A program made the position numbers and the translations under genes. A DNA stretch of 64,000 bases. It comes from Hirsutella rhossiliensis (lineage: Eukaryota > Ascomycota > Sordariomycetes > Hypocreales > Ophiocordycipitaceae). The DNA lies in assembly GCF_020360975.1 (NCBI RefSeq), contig NW_025408683.1, positions 496,001-560,000 on the forward strand. The letters run 5' to 3'. The notes under the pieces are model-generated. The model worked only from the letters and a program-made list of their open reading frames with translations, searched no databases and had not been told where the DNA came from. The stretch's first letter is position 1. The number at the start of each line of letters is the position of its first letter. Shown in pieces: positions 34,048-46,144 of this stretch.

Positions 34048-34330
34048 TGTTAACCAGTAGGCACGTTTACCTAGGGAGTGACTAAATATCCGACCGCTCT
34101 GCCTAGTAGTCCGACTAAAAGTAGAGAAGTATGGCTGGTTGAAGCGCAGCGCCGATACCGCACAATTAGGTGCGTACATTCCCCACCTTGACTGCGCGCC
34201 CCCCTCTGCGCGCACGTGCTCGCCTTCGTGCTAAGTAAAGCTATTCGCACCTACGGGCACGAAGGCTGCTTACGTAATTTCTATATATTCGAGCTGGAGG
34301 CTTAAAGATATGTTATTTCGTCGAATTAAG
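34048..34330. other. Downstream flank of the effector gene
   Basis: Ordinary composition continues for about 280 bp past the stop codon, GC-rich near 34190-34220. No further gene is seen. CA/TG fade out from about 34340. Confidence 0.5.
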
Positions 34331-35193
34331 CCCTGGCCGCCTGACTGCTTGCCTGCTCGTCCTAAAGAGAGTTCGTCGGTATATAAATCTCGCTATACTT
34401 CTTCCTTGTCTTAGATAGCGACTTCTACCTTATCCTACTCTTAAGTAGTAGCTTAAGAGCGTAGTAAAAGAAATAGGAGCATAGAAAGGTAAATTTAGTA
34501 ATATATATCTTAGTCTATCTATTAAGATAAGGCAGGGGTTTATATAAGTATCGTAACTATAAATAGCTAGCTAAAAAAAAGTATTATAATATTCCTATAC
34601 TTACGTTAGGCCTATATTATATACTTAGGCTAAGAGAGTTATTTTAGTTAGGTAAGCTTCTTTATATATAACTATTATATCTATTAAGTATAACTCTAGC
34701 CTTTTATACTAACTCTTTAATATACTTCTTTACTACCTTAGCTTTTAAATAATAAGGTAATAAGTAAAAGACCGCTTAGTTTACTAAATATAAAGCTATT
34801 TTAATATTAAATTTAGCTACCTTATTATTTATCTAAGGAGGTTATTTTAAAAAAGGGAGGGGGCTCCTAAATAGATATTATAAAAAAAGTAAAGATATAA
34901 AAAGTAATTTTATTTAGAATCTAGTACTATATAACCTTTATATATATAGTACTATTTACCTTCTCTTACTTAAAAAGGGTTTAAATACTAGTTAATTAAG
35001 GTTATATAACTATTGTAAGCTAAGCTCTATTATAAGCGTAAGCTATATAAATATAACTAACTATTAATAAGCGTAGTTAACTAACTAGTTAAGTAGCTTA
35101 GTTAATTTATTTTCTTTTACCCTTTACCGCTATTATAATATAGTAGTTTAATTAAATAGCTACTTTATAATAATAAATAGTAGTATAACTACT
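34331..35193. other. Unassigned AT-rich RIP-mutated sequence
   Basis: There is no recognisable element or frame. Short repeats of TTAACTA type occur near 35080-35105. It ends at the Copia-2 copy 3 LTR. Confidence 0.4.
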
Positions 35194-35198
35194 ACTTT

Positions 35199-35674
35199 TC
35201 TTATATAGAGAGATATAAGAAGTATATAAAAATATACGAAGGTAAAATTAAAAGTAAGGGGTCGGATAGTTAGGGCAGAGATATTTAATTCTTATAGGGG
35301 TAGTAATTACGGTAAGGGAGTAAGTATTATATTGCCTTTATTATCCTTCTTTCCTTTATTTAACGCTACCCTTTATACCCGTCTAGTATCTTAATTAATA
35401 AAGAAGATCCTACTTAAAGAAGCTACTAATATCCTTTTAACTACTAAGGTTTTTACCGGTTTTTCCCCTCCTTTCTAGCCGTTACCGGTATATCCGTCTT
35501 ATCTCTCGCTACCTCTATAGGAAGCTATCGCTACTTCTACTTCCCCTTTTACCCCTACCCTCCTCTCTATACCTTCTTTTAGCTCCTTCCTTAAAACCTA
35601 TTTTTTACCTTCCTTAGTCCCTCTTACTATAGGATATCTCCGAGAACTATAAAATTAAGCTACGCTTCGCGATA
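35199..35674 (-). repeat. Copia-2 copy 3, 3' LTR
   Basis: It is 476 bp, the reverse complement of the family LTR, ending in CTTCGCGATA at 35665-35674. It keeps slightly more C and G than its partner at 39163-39638. Confidence 0.88.
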
Positions 35675-38600
35675 TACCCCCTTAGCTATAGCCTGCCCTT
35701 ATAGTAAGGGTATAGCTAATACGGCTTCGAGCTAGTAAGCGTATAAAGGAGGTTCTTAGCTCTATACTTATCCCTTTACTTAAGGAAAGTAGGGGCCCTT
35801 TTAGGTCCCTAGGGTCTTTTAGACCTACTTAAGGAATAGGGGCCTAAAGAGGGGAAAGTCCTATAAGAAAGGGGGCCTTCTTAGAAGGGAGAAACCTAGT
35901 TAAAATAGGGGGCCCTTTAAAGGGAAAACCTTTTCTATTTCTTTAGCTATAGACGTTACCTTCTCGTATAGGCTATTAGCTCCTCTTATAGACTCTTAAG
36001 GCTAGCTTTTAAAGATAGCTTCTTATAGACGTTTTCTAGCTTAATTTACTATAAAAAGATAGCTAGCTTCTACTTTAGTAAGGGCTTTATAAGACCGTTT
36101 GCTTTTATCGATACTATTAAAACCTAACGGATAGAAATAAGTCCCTTTTAGACCTCTTAGTATAACTAATACTAATAGATATTAATATACTATAGCTAAG
36201 TCGATAGCTTTACGTTTTCTATTAGAATTTATATAGTCTATATATTATTATATTCTATAGATAATAGGGTCGGAATTTATAGTTATAGAGATATTAGTAG
36301 CTAGCTAAGGAAAATACCTTCCTTTATAGCTTCTAAAAGAGCTAGTAGCTCTACCTCTATACTTAAAGTCGTAATAGTAGCTTACGTTAAAGCTCTCTAA
36401 GTAATAGTTCCTTTAAAAAGGGATATAATATACCCCTATAAGCTCTTTCTATTTAAGGAATTATCTATAAAGGACGAATTAATCGAATAGAAGAAGATTT
36501 CGGTAGCTAGATTCCTTCCCTACCCTCTTAGGCGTAGACTATATAATCTCGTTAAATAAAGATAAAGGATAGCTCGGTCTACTACTTCTTAGTACCTCGG
36601 GCTAGGATTCTAGTTCTGCCTAGCTAGCTTAGAGACCGTAAAAGAGATATCTAGTCTTATAGAAATAGCTAAAAAAAGTAAGGAGCCTACCTTTTATTAA
36701 TACCAGTGTTTCTCTTACTCCCTAGCTTAAAAGGACGGATAAGGTAAAAGCTCTTTATTTAATATAAGCATAAAGGGAAGCTTCTTATTAAGGGAAGTAG
36801 GAAGGAATTTATAAGCGACCTTATCGATATAGGCGTCCTAGGTAAGCTAGATAGTTTATTAGGACCTATTTTAAAGGATTGGTATCCTTAAGAACTACTT
36901 TAGCTCCCTTAGCTTAGTTATCTTATACCTTTATTATAGGCCTTATATAGCCTGCTTAGTAATTACTTCTTCCTCTTTTAAGTAAGCTTAGATAATATCG
37001 TCGATATAGAGGAAGACTATAATTTTACCCTTCTATATTATATACGGTTCCTAAGGGACTTTCTTAAAGCCTAGGGCTTTAAGGGAACCTATTAAATACT
37101 ATTACTAAAGAAAGGGTAATCTTCGTAGTCCGTATAGAGCTTTCCTAAGCTATAGAACCTTTCCTAGTTATTAGAAACTAAGAGGAAAACGTATATAAAT
37201 AACTTCTTATTCCTTAAAGAGGCAGTTAATAAAGGTATTAATAGTATCTATTTTATTAACTTCGAGGTCGAATTCTACTACTATAGCTATAAGAAATTAA
37301 CCGAATTTTTTCTTAATAAGCTTAATCGTCTAACTCTTTTAAACTAGCCTTATAGGCTTAGAAGTTATATTATAAAAGATCCCTTCCTTTTAAAGAAAGT
37401 AAAAGGAAATTAAGCTTATTAAGAATTAAGGGTAAAAAGCTACCCTTTTTCGTTAAAGAATTTATATAGACCTATTAAGTAATTTTATTATAAAGTTTAC
37501 CCTCTTATACCCTTTTATCTAAACGGTTAATTCCTTAGTAATAAGGTGTTCCCTTAATACCTTCTTAAAGGACCGGAATTATAAGAGGGTATTATAAATA
37601 TTAAGGGAAGTACTAGAGTTAAGGATAGCTAATTTTTATAGGGGATAGTTAGAGGGTCCTAATAGGCAGTCTTACTTATCTATAAGGAAGATAAATATTA
37701 GATTTACTATACTAATAATTCTTTTTTAAACCTATAGCTTAAATAAGGGTAGCGGCGTTAAGTACTATTTCTTAGTAACCTAAATCTTATCTCTCTTCTT
37801 TTATAATAAGGGGTCCTCCTTAAGAGACTATTATATTATTTCTTATAACTTCTTTAAAAGGTTAAATCCTTTAGATCGGTTTTCTTTAAAGACCTATTAG
37901 TATTATAATAACCTATAGCCTAGGGATTTATAGGCTAGGTAGCTATTTCGTTTAGTCTTTTATTCTTTTAAGGAATCCTTATCTTAGTTTAAAAGGTCTA
38001 CTTAAACCCCCCCCCCCGTTTACCCCTTATTATTAGTTTTAATAAGGTTTAATTTTAACTAGTTCCTTAATTTCTCGACTAATGGACTAAAAGGTCTATT
38101 AAGGGACTAGTTAAGCCGAACGGACTAACGGGACCGGGCCTAGAGTAGTAGGTAGAGCCGGGGCCGGGACTAAAGCAGCCGTTAAAGATAGGGTTAAGGC
38201 TCTCGAGGAAGGAGGAGCTAAAGGGGCAGCTGCTATAGTAGCAGCAGCGGGGGCCATAGTAAGAAGGGCTATAGTAGCTATAAGGGTAGTAGGTCGAGCC
38301 GTCTAGGTCGAGTGCTAGCTATAAAGGAATAAGACTACTTACTATTATACTTAAGTAGCTTCTTTATTTAGTTCTTAGCTAGCTTCTTAAAAGATAGTTA
38401 AGTAACTATTATTAATTAGCTTTATTAGTAGAGATATATCCTATAGCTACTAGCTAAAAAGAGCTTTTATTAAGAAGTATTAGATAGCTTCCTTAGGGAT
38501 TTCTTCTTACTTAGCTAGCTACGATAAGGCTAGTAGGCTCCTAGTAGAAAAAGCTCTTAGATATACTATATAGGTCTTCTTAATACGGTTAGTTATATAG

Positions 38601-39162
38601 CCCTTTAAGGGAGCTATTAAGGTCTCGAGCTTTAAAAGCTACTACCTAGGAGTCCCTTCTTAAAGAGAGATTAGCTTTATAGTATTAATAGATTCCGTTA
38701 TCGCTATATATATAGTAGTTAGTAGCTTTATCTTATAAAGGTACTCCTTACGATAACTCTTATAGTTACCTAAGGTAGTAAAAAGAGCTCTTTACTATAT
38801 AGAGCTTAGCTTAAAAAAGAGGGAAGCTCCCTTTATAAATTCTATTGCCCTAGGATAAAGAGGGGGCTTAAGAGGGTCCTACTTATTAAAGAAGACTAAA
38901 TTATAAATAGTTTTATCTATATAAGCTTATAGCTCCTTTACTTACTTATCTTAATCTTAAGGCTCTATAATAATCGTCTTATAGACTATAAGGGTAGTAG
39001 AAGAATCGTTTTTCGATATTATTATAAGGGAAGGATAGAAAAGTTAGTTAAAAATTAGCTTTTTTAGTAAAAAGGGTAAAACGAAGCTATAAGGGATATA
39101 AGAAAGGTGCCTTTTATAGTAGCTAGAAGGTATAAGAATTCTATTCCTCCTAGGCTTATAAC
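35675..39162 (-). pseudogene. Copia-2 copy 3 gag/RT-RNase H remnant without integrase
   Basis: On the - strand the gag is recognisable at about 38100-39100 and the protease region to about 37300. The RT then resumes at the AIVVEFDLE block near 37270. Its catalytic box FLYIDDII (near 36990-37015) keeps both Asp codons. RNase H continues to about 36000. Loss of integrase makes the copy non-autonomous by structure as well as by RIP stops. A run of eleven C (38007-38017) lies in the gag-protease part. Confidence 0.85.
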
Positions 39163-39638
39163 TCTTATATAAAGAGATATAAGAAGTATATAAAAATATA
39201 TAAAGGTAAAAGTAAAAGTAAGGGGTTAGATAGGAAGGGTAAAGATATTTAATTCTTATAGGGGTAGTAATTATAGTAAGGGAGTAATTATTATATTACC
39301 TTAATTATTCTTCTTTCCTCTATTTAGCGCCCTTTTTTATACCTATCTAGTATCTTAATTAATAAAGAAGATCCTACTTAAAGAAGCTATTAATATCCTC
39401 TTAATAACTAAGCTTTTTACTAGTTTTTCCCTTCCTTTCTAGCCGTTACTAGTATATCTATTTTATCTCTTGCTACCTCTATAAGAAGCTATTATTACTT
39501 TTACTTCCCCTTATACCCTTACCCTCCTCTCTATACCTCTTTTTAGCTCCTTTATTTAAACCGTTTTTTTAGCTTCCTAGGTCCCTCTTACTATAGGATA
39601 TCTCTAAGAACTATATAATTAAGTTATACTTCGCGATA
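39163..39638 (-). repeat. Copia-2 copy 3, 5' LTR
   Basis: It is 476 bp and collinear with 35199-35674, and more strongly RIP-mutated. Confidence 0.88.
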
Positions 39639-40055
39639 TAATAAAAGTATTATCTAATTATTTATTTCCTAGTAAGTTTATTATCTTTTTAAGTTCTTAA
39701 TTCTAGCTATTAAAATAGTTATAACTTTAATTATTAAATCCTTAAAATCTATCTTTTTTAAATAGTACTATTATCTTTTAAGTATTCTTAGCTTTATAAA
39801 GCTATTTATTACTATATAAATAAAATAAAATAATAGGTTTATATTTAAAAGAATAGTTTTAATAGAGATAAGAGTATATACTTAAAGTATATATAGTATA
39901 TAGCTAAGGAATAATTAGGTAATTATATTACGAAAAGGTTAGTAGCCGCCTATTAAATATAAGCGATAGCGTTAATTAACGTATATAGTATATATAATAT
40001 ATCCTTTTAAGGATACTAAGTTAATTTATCTTAAGATACCTAGATATCTTAGACT
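39639..40055. other. Unassigned AT-rich sequence ending in a dispersed repeat
   Basis: The first 280 bp show nothing recognisable. About 39926-40050 match 53290-53415 and, over a shorter length, 53585-53660 (TAGTAGCCG and ATAAGCGATAGCGTTAATTA cores), so this is a piece of an unidentified repeat. Confidence 0.5.
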
Positions 40056-40538
40056 TATAAGAAGGTATAAGTAATAAGCGTAGGATCGGGTAATAGATAA
40101 CTTAAGCGGAAAGGTCGGTCGAAGGAGTATAGGGTAGGATTTCGTCCGGAATTTATAACGAGCTTATAATAGGCTAAATAATATATTAAAAGAATAGCGT
40201 TATAAAAGATACTTATAAACTTACTTATTCTATGCCCTACCTATTCTCGTATCGCGGATATCTTCGGAACCGCTAGGCTAAAATAGGTAATAGGTTATCC
40301 GTTCTACTTATAATTAACTTATGCATTTTATATATATTTTATTTTATTAGGATAGGCTTATCTTAACCTGCTTTTCTTAAAGGAAGGTATAGATATTTAG
40401 TAGAGGTCTTTATCTTTAAGGGTTATTCCCTTAGACTATATTATAGAGCCCTTTTTTACTAGCTTATTTTATAGAGCCTCCTTATACTTATTATTTCTTT
40501 ATAAGAGTAAAATAGGAATATAAGGGTATATTTTTATA
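40056..40538 (-). repeat. Copia-1 3' LTR with internal deletion
   Basis: It is shorter than the 5' LTR by the interval between two TATTCTAT octamers (45618 and 45831 in the 5' LTR). The left LTR has one octamer and lacks the 213 bp between. The two other Copia-1 LTRs in the window have the long form. Confidence 0.85.
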
Positions 40539-40899
40539 GCCTCCCTTAAAAAGTACTAGGTAAATAGTACTCTTTACTAGTTATTTCTTTTATAGTAGAA
40601 TTATCCTTATTAAGAATAAGGTATATAATAAGGATATAAGGGAAAATTTTAAAACCCTTTCTAGGAAAAACCTTAGTAGGAAAAATCCTAGTTATAGTTA
40701 TAATTTTTCTCTTCTTTTTAGGTAAACCTTTATAAGGAAAAAGCCTTATAGAGTTATTATAGGAAACCTTTAATAAGGAAAACCCCTATTTTTATAAGTT
40801 GTTTTTTACTAATAGGAAACCTTTTTAAAGGAAAAAACCTATTAGTTATATATAAAGGAAAAGCTAAGAAAGCGAAAGATAGCTAAAAAAACCTTTATT

Positions 40900-43800
40900 A
40901 AAGAGATATAAGCTTTTCTTTTTAAGGCTCTTTTAATTCCCTAAGGGAATAAAGCTCTTAAAACTTAAAGTTTTCTTAGTTCCTTAGTAAATATATTAGT
41001 AATATTATCTTTAGATTTAATATAGAAAATCCGGATCCTCCTTTCCTTAATATTTTCTTAGGTATAGAAGTAAGCAATATCTCTATACTTTATCTCTTTA
41101 TAAAATTCCGGATTTTTAGCTAATTTAATAGCTGCCTTATTATCCGTTAAAATAGGAGGTATAGTATTAAGAATTTTAATAGATAAGCTATTATTTATCG
41201 AATAAAATAGCCGATTTAAATATAAAGCTTCTTTATTAGCCTCCTTAAGGGTAATAAATTTAGCTTTATAGGTTAATAGGGCTATAGATTTTTACTTCTA
41301 GCTAGCCTAACTTATAATATTTTTATAAATATAGAAATATTATCTAGAAATAGATTTTCTATCTATAAGGTTAGACGCCTAGCTAGCGTCGGAATAACCT
41401 TTTATAAAATTATAAGTATAAGGGATATTATAGTAATAAATTATCCCTAAGGTAGGGTATTTATTTAAATATTTCTAGATAGTATTTAACGCTTTAAAAT
41501 ACGAATTATTAAGTTTAAAAGCAAATCTAGTATAGGAAATAATAGTATATAAAATATCTAGCCTACTTATTATAGCTAGATATAATAAAGCCCTTATTTC
41601 CCTTTAGTAAATAAGGATTTCTTTTTATAAAGGCGTTATAGTAGCCTTTTTAAGCTTTACTCTTACTATAATAAGTATATTAAAAGTCCCTAAGTCTTCT
41701 TTATTATATTCTTATATTTTATTATAAGTATAATTCTCCTAGGGTATAAATATCTCCCTTTTACTTTAGTATATAATTATATATATTCCTAAGAAGTCTT
41801 TTAGTTTACTTAGAGGCTAAACCTTTATATAATCTACTACTTTTTTAAGTAAACTATTTATTATACCTTTATTAGGCCCTATTATTAAGAGGTTATCTAT
41901 ATAGATTACTATCGAAATTTTATATTATATATTTATAAATACCCCTTTATTTATAAGAAGGGTCGAAAATCCTATCTTAGCTAATATAAAGCTAAGATAG
42001 TTATACTAAAGCTTTAGGCTTTATTTAAAGCTATATAATACTTTCTTTAATTTTACTACTAGCCTTTTCTTTTTATATAGGTCTAGAAACTATAAATAGC
42101 TAATAATATACTTATACTAGTTTTTATTAAACTAGTCTTTAAGTATTAGCTCTTTATAGCTTATTAGGATTTTTATATAAATATCTATATCTATTTCGGT
42201 ATATATAAAGGCATTTTTTATATTATATTATAGTAGAGTATAATTATTAAAAATAGCTATTATAAGTAGTATTTTAATAGATTTAGGTCTTACTATTATA
42301 GAAAAGGTTTCTAAATAATCTAGGGCGTAGACCTAATTAAATCCTTATACTATATAGCGGGCTTTATATTTAATAATATTATTTTTATTATCCTACTTTA
42401 TTTTATAGACCTAACGGCCGCCTAGGGCCTCCCTATTACTAGCAAGAGGCTTTAATTCCTAGGTATTTTAGTTTAATAGCTCTTCTATTTCTAGAAATAT
42501 AGCTCTTTTCTATTTTATAGATTCTAAGCTATTTATAGCTTTTTTAAATGTTTTAGGCTCTATAGGACCCTTATTTTCTAGTAAAGATAGAATAATCTCT
42601 TTACTTTTACTATTTAATATAGTATTTATTTCGGGGTATACGATATAGTCTTTATAAAATCCGTTTAGCTTCTTAGGTATATTAATACGGATTTTTAGAT
42701 CCTTATTTAATCCCTTTTCTAAAAGAGGATTATTTCCCTTTTTTATAAAAGGGTTATCTTCCTTCTCTATAAGAGGGTTATCTTCCTTCTTTATAGGAGG
42801 GTTATCTTCCTTCTCTATAGGAGGGTTATCTTCCTTCTCTATAGGAGGGTTATTTTCCTCTTCTTTTAAAGAAGAGTTATTGCCTTCTTTATATATAGGT
42901 TCCCTTTATAAATAATTATCTAGGACCTTATTTATAAAAGGTAAGGTATTAAAGTCGAAGTCCTTAAGGTCTTCTTACTTTTAATTTTCTATAAATTTAT
43001 TTTCTAGGATAATAATATCTCTAGAAATTATTACCTTTTCTTTTCGAAAAGTTATATATTTTATAAGCATTTTAGTATAGCCTATAATAATACCCTTATA
43101 AGCTCTTATCTCTAGCTTATCTAAGGGGTCTTTATTTTTATAATAAATAGTACTTCCGAAGGTCTTAATTTTCCCTAAGTCTTCTAAGGCTAGAGATTTA
43201 TTTTCCTTCTTCTTTATAAGAGTTTAGAAGCCTATTCGTAAGTAAGGGGTCCTATTATATAAATAGGCTACTATTAGAATAGCTTCTCCCTAAAGATATT
43301 TAGGTAGTTTTACCGTAAATAAAATAGCTTAGACTTTATTTAAAATAGTCCTATTAATCCTCTCTATTACTCCGTTTAATTTAAGAGTCCTAGGAGGGCT
43401 AGTATAATATTTAATTCCCTTTCTTAAGTAGTAGGGTTTTATTTTATATAGGAATTCTTTTACGTTATCTAAAAAGACTTCCTTTATAGTAATATTATTC
43501 CGGTTATTTTTAACTAAGGCTTTATATTCTAAGAATTTATCTAAGGCTTCTGCCTTAGATTTTATTAAAGATATTTCTAAATATCTTATCCCTATATCTA
43601 AAAAGGATATAAAGGAGGTATATTTATTATAAGTAAGGGTCTTTATAGGTCCCTAAATATTAATAGCAACTCTATTAAGGTAATTATATACCTTATTAAA
43701 TAGGGATTTATTCCTTTTATTAGTTGCCTTTACTTTAATATAAGCCTTATATTCTTTAACTTTTATAATATCCTTCTTAAGGATAGTTATATCTTTATTA

Positions 43801-45447
43801 TATCTTTTAAAGGTTTCTAGTAAGGCTTTAAGACTTATATATCCTAGCCTTAAATACTATAAATAAAAGTTAAGGTCCTTTATATTATTCCTTATATTAT
43901 TAATATTATATAGGAATATCTTCTTCTTTAAGAAAGGAATTTCTAAAGAGAAGATATTAAGGTTATCTTGCTATTTTCCTTTAGATATAATATTAGCTTA
44001 GTTATCTAGCAGGAAAATTTCCTTACTATTAATAAAGGCATAAGTATTTTTAAAATAGGATTAGCTTATAATATTTACCTTTAATTTAGGTATAAAAAGG
44101 TAGTTTCTTAAGATAAATAGCCTTTTATTTTTCGGAAATCTAAAAAGAAGATCTCCGTAGCCTTTAATAATTATATAGGATGCCTTTCCCTAATTAACCT
44201 TAGTAGAGATAGTTCGAAAATTAATAAGGAATTTCTTTTCTAATACTATATACTTAGTAGCACCGGTATTATATATAAGATTATAGAAATTTCTATTCTC
44301 TAAGGTTTTATAAGGGATTTCCTTTTCTTTTACCTTATATATAAGGTCTTTAATTCGAGAGGAATTTAAAGGTCCTATTTACCTATTATTAAATACGGCT
44401 TTTTTAAGGATATTTAAAGAGATATATACCTCTGCTTCTTTTTCGGAGCTTTTATAGCCTCTAGGGGTAGGAGGAGGAATAGAAAAATCGATTTCTAGTT
44501 CTTCTTCCGTTTAATTATCGATTTCTATTTTTCTACTTCCGATATATATAGAGAAGAGGGTTTTTCGTCTTCTTATCGACGTAAGAGTCTAATTTAATAG
44601 GATTTCCTTCTATAGAAGGTTTTCTAGGCCTCTTAGAAGGTATTCCTTTATTTTAAATTTTTAAATTTTTAGAAAATCTTTTAAGGGCCTTTTATAGGTA
44701 AAGATAGTAGCAATCTTTAACTAGATACCCTTTCTTCTTATAGTAAGTACATTATAATATAATTTTTATCTTTTTCTAGGGCTTCTTAGTAAAGAAAGCC
44801 TACTTAAGAGGATTTTCTAGAGACTTAGTCCTCTTAAATTCGTCTATAAGACTACTAGAGAGAGACTCTAGATTAAAAGCTTCTAAGTTATTTCGAAGAG
44901 CTTATATTATATTAGTTATATAGCTAGAAAACGAGCCCGAAAGGCTGTTTAAAATCTAAGCTATAATAACTACTTCCGGAATTATAATATTCTATGCTTT
45001 TAGCTATTTAAATACCTCTTTTACCTTATTTAGGTAGCCTTCTAAGGATTCGAAATCCCTTACTAAAGTATTAAAAAGCTCCTTTATAAGTAGGTAATTC
45101 GAGGTAAAGGAAATAAGGTTATATAGGTTTTTTAACCTATCCTACGCTTCTTTAGCATTTATTATATGCTTTATTTAGGTTAAAGGACTATCTTTAATAT
45201 AAAGAAAAATTAAAGTAAGTGCTTCTTTTATTTTCGAGTAATTTTCTTACTATATAGTAGTAGAAAGCTTTTCCTTAACTAAAAGAGCCTATATTTAAAT
45301 AGCTTAGAAGGTATAGTTAGAACTACCCTTAAGTTTAGCAAATTCGAACTTATCCCTAGAGCCTATTTTAGATAATTCGAGGTCGTATAGTTAGTATTAG
45401 AATTTTAAAGTTATTACCCGACTTATAAAGAAGCTGGGTTTATAACC
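40900..45447 (-). pseudogene. Copia-1 gag-pol remnant
   Basis: The gag occupies about 44700-45440. Its zinc knuckle at about 44706-44760 reads CTYYKKKGYLVKDC, where CxxC and GH are expected, so one Cys and the His are now Tyr. The integrase spans about 42950-44300. A run of short peptide repeats links it to the RT. The RT box at about 41889-41925 reads IVIYIDNLLIIGPN (second Asp to Asn). RNase H begins with GYSDASQASNLIDR at about 41365-41400. All are on the - strand in a frame full of TAG/TAA. Confidence 0.87.
42726..42870 (-). repeat. 24-bp minisatellite coding for an 8-residue repeat
   Basis: Five near-perfect 24-bp units (GGGTTA at 42751, 42775, 42799, 42823 and 42847) are flanked by degenerate ones. 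On the - strand they encode a repeated EDNPPIEK-like octapeptide in the integrase-RT linker. The period is a multiple of three, so the reading frame was kept. Confidence 0.85.
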
Positions 45448-46144
45448 TATAAGAAGGTATAAGTAATAAGCGTAGGATTAGGTAATTAATAACGTAAGCG
45501 GAAAGATCGGTTAAAGGAGTATAGGGTAGAATTTCGTCCGGAATTTATAACGAGCTTATAAGGGGCTGAATAATATATTAAAAGAATAGTGTTATAAAAG
45601 ATATATGCGAACTTACTTATTCTATCTACTACTCCTAGGGAAATCTTTCGTCTTTTATAGACTATTGCTCGCCTACTAGTAGACTAATTAGTTAGCTTTC
45701 TAGCATATTCTATAGTGCTTATAAAGCACTATTTATAGTACATCTTCCTAACTTAGTAGGTGGTCTAATTATAGCGTGATAGTTAACGTAAGACTATAGG
45801 TTCTAGTATAAGTAGTAGATTTAACTAGAATATTCTATGCCCTACCTATTCTTATATCGCGGATATCTTTAGAACCGCTAGGCTAAAATAGGTAATAGGG
45901 TATCCGTTCTACTCGTAATTAACTTATGCATTTTATATATATTTTTATTTATAATGATAGGCTTATCCTAACCCGCTTTTCCTAGAGGAAGGTATAGATA
46001 TCTAGTAAAGGTCTTTATCTTTTAAGGGTTATTTCCTTAGACTATATTATAGAGCCTCTTTTTACTAGCTTATTCTATAAAGCCTCCCTATACCTATTAT
46101 TTCTTTATAATAGTAAAATAGGAATATAAGGGTATATTCTTATA
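45448..46144 (-). repeat. Copia-1 5' LTR, full length
   Basis: It is 697 bp, with TATAAGAA at one end and TTCTTATA at the other (inverted termini, ancestrally TG...CA by inference). Same length as 12795-13491 and 62899-63595. Confidence 0.88.

Larger units (their letters stand above)
35199..39638 (-). mobile_element. Copia-2 copy 3: internally deleted, inverted
   Basis: It is 4440 bp against about 6352 in the other copies. Both 476-bp LTRs are present, and gag and RT-RNase H are retained. About 1.9 kb between them (integrase and neighbours, matching about 23742-25627 of copy 1) is missing, with the junction near 37288-37297. The flanks (ACTTT at left, TAATA at right) do not match, so no target duplication is visible. 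Orientation is opposite to copies 1 and 2. Confidence 0.9.
40056..46144 (-). mobile_element. Copia-1: full-length RIP-mutated Ty1/Copia element
   Basis: It is 6089 bp with LTRs of 483 bp (left) and 697 bp (right). RT, integrase and gag all read on the - strand, so the right LTR is the 5' one. The flanking pentamers (AGACT at left, ATAAC at right) do not match. Its right end abuts Gypsy-1 gag sequence. Confidence 0.88.

Noticed and set aside
33787..34215. Two - strand frames over the effector gene
   Set aside because: They are antisense to the Hce2-domain CDS and have no domain.
42726..42870. CRISPR-like regular repeat
   Set aside because: Units are directly contiguous without spacers, in frame within a retrotransposon gene, in a fungal genome.
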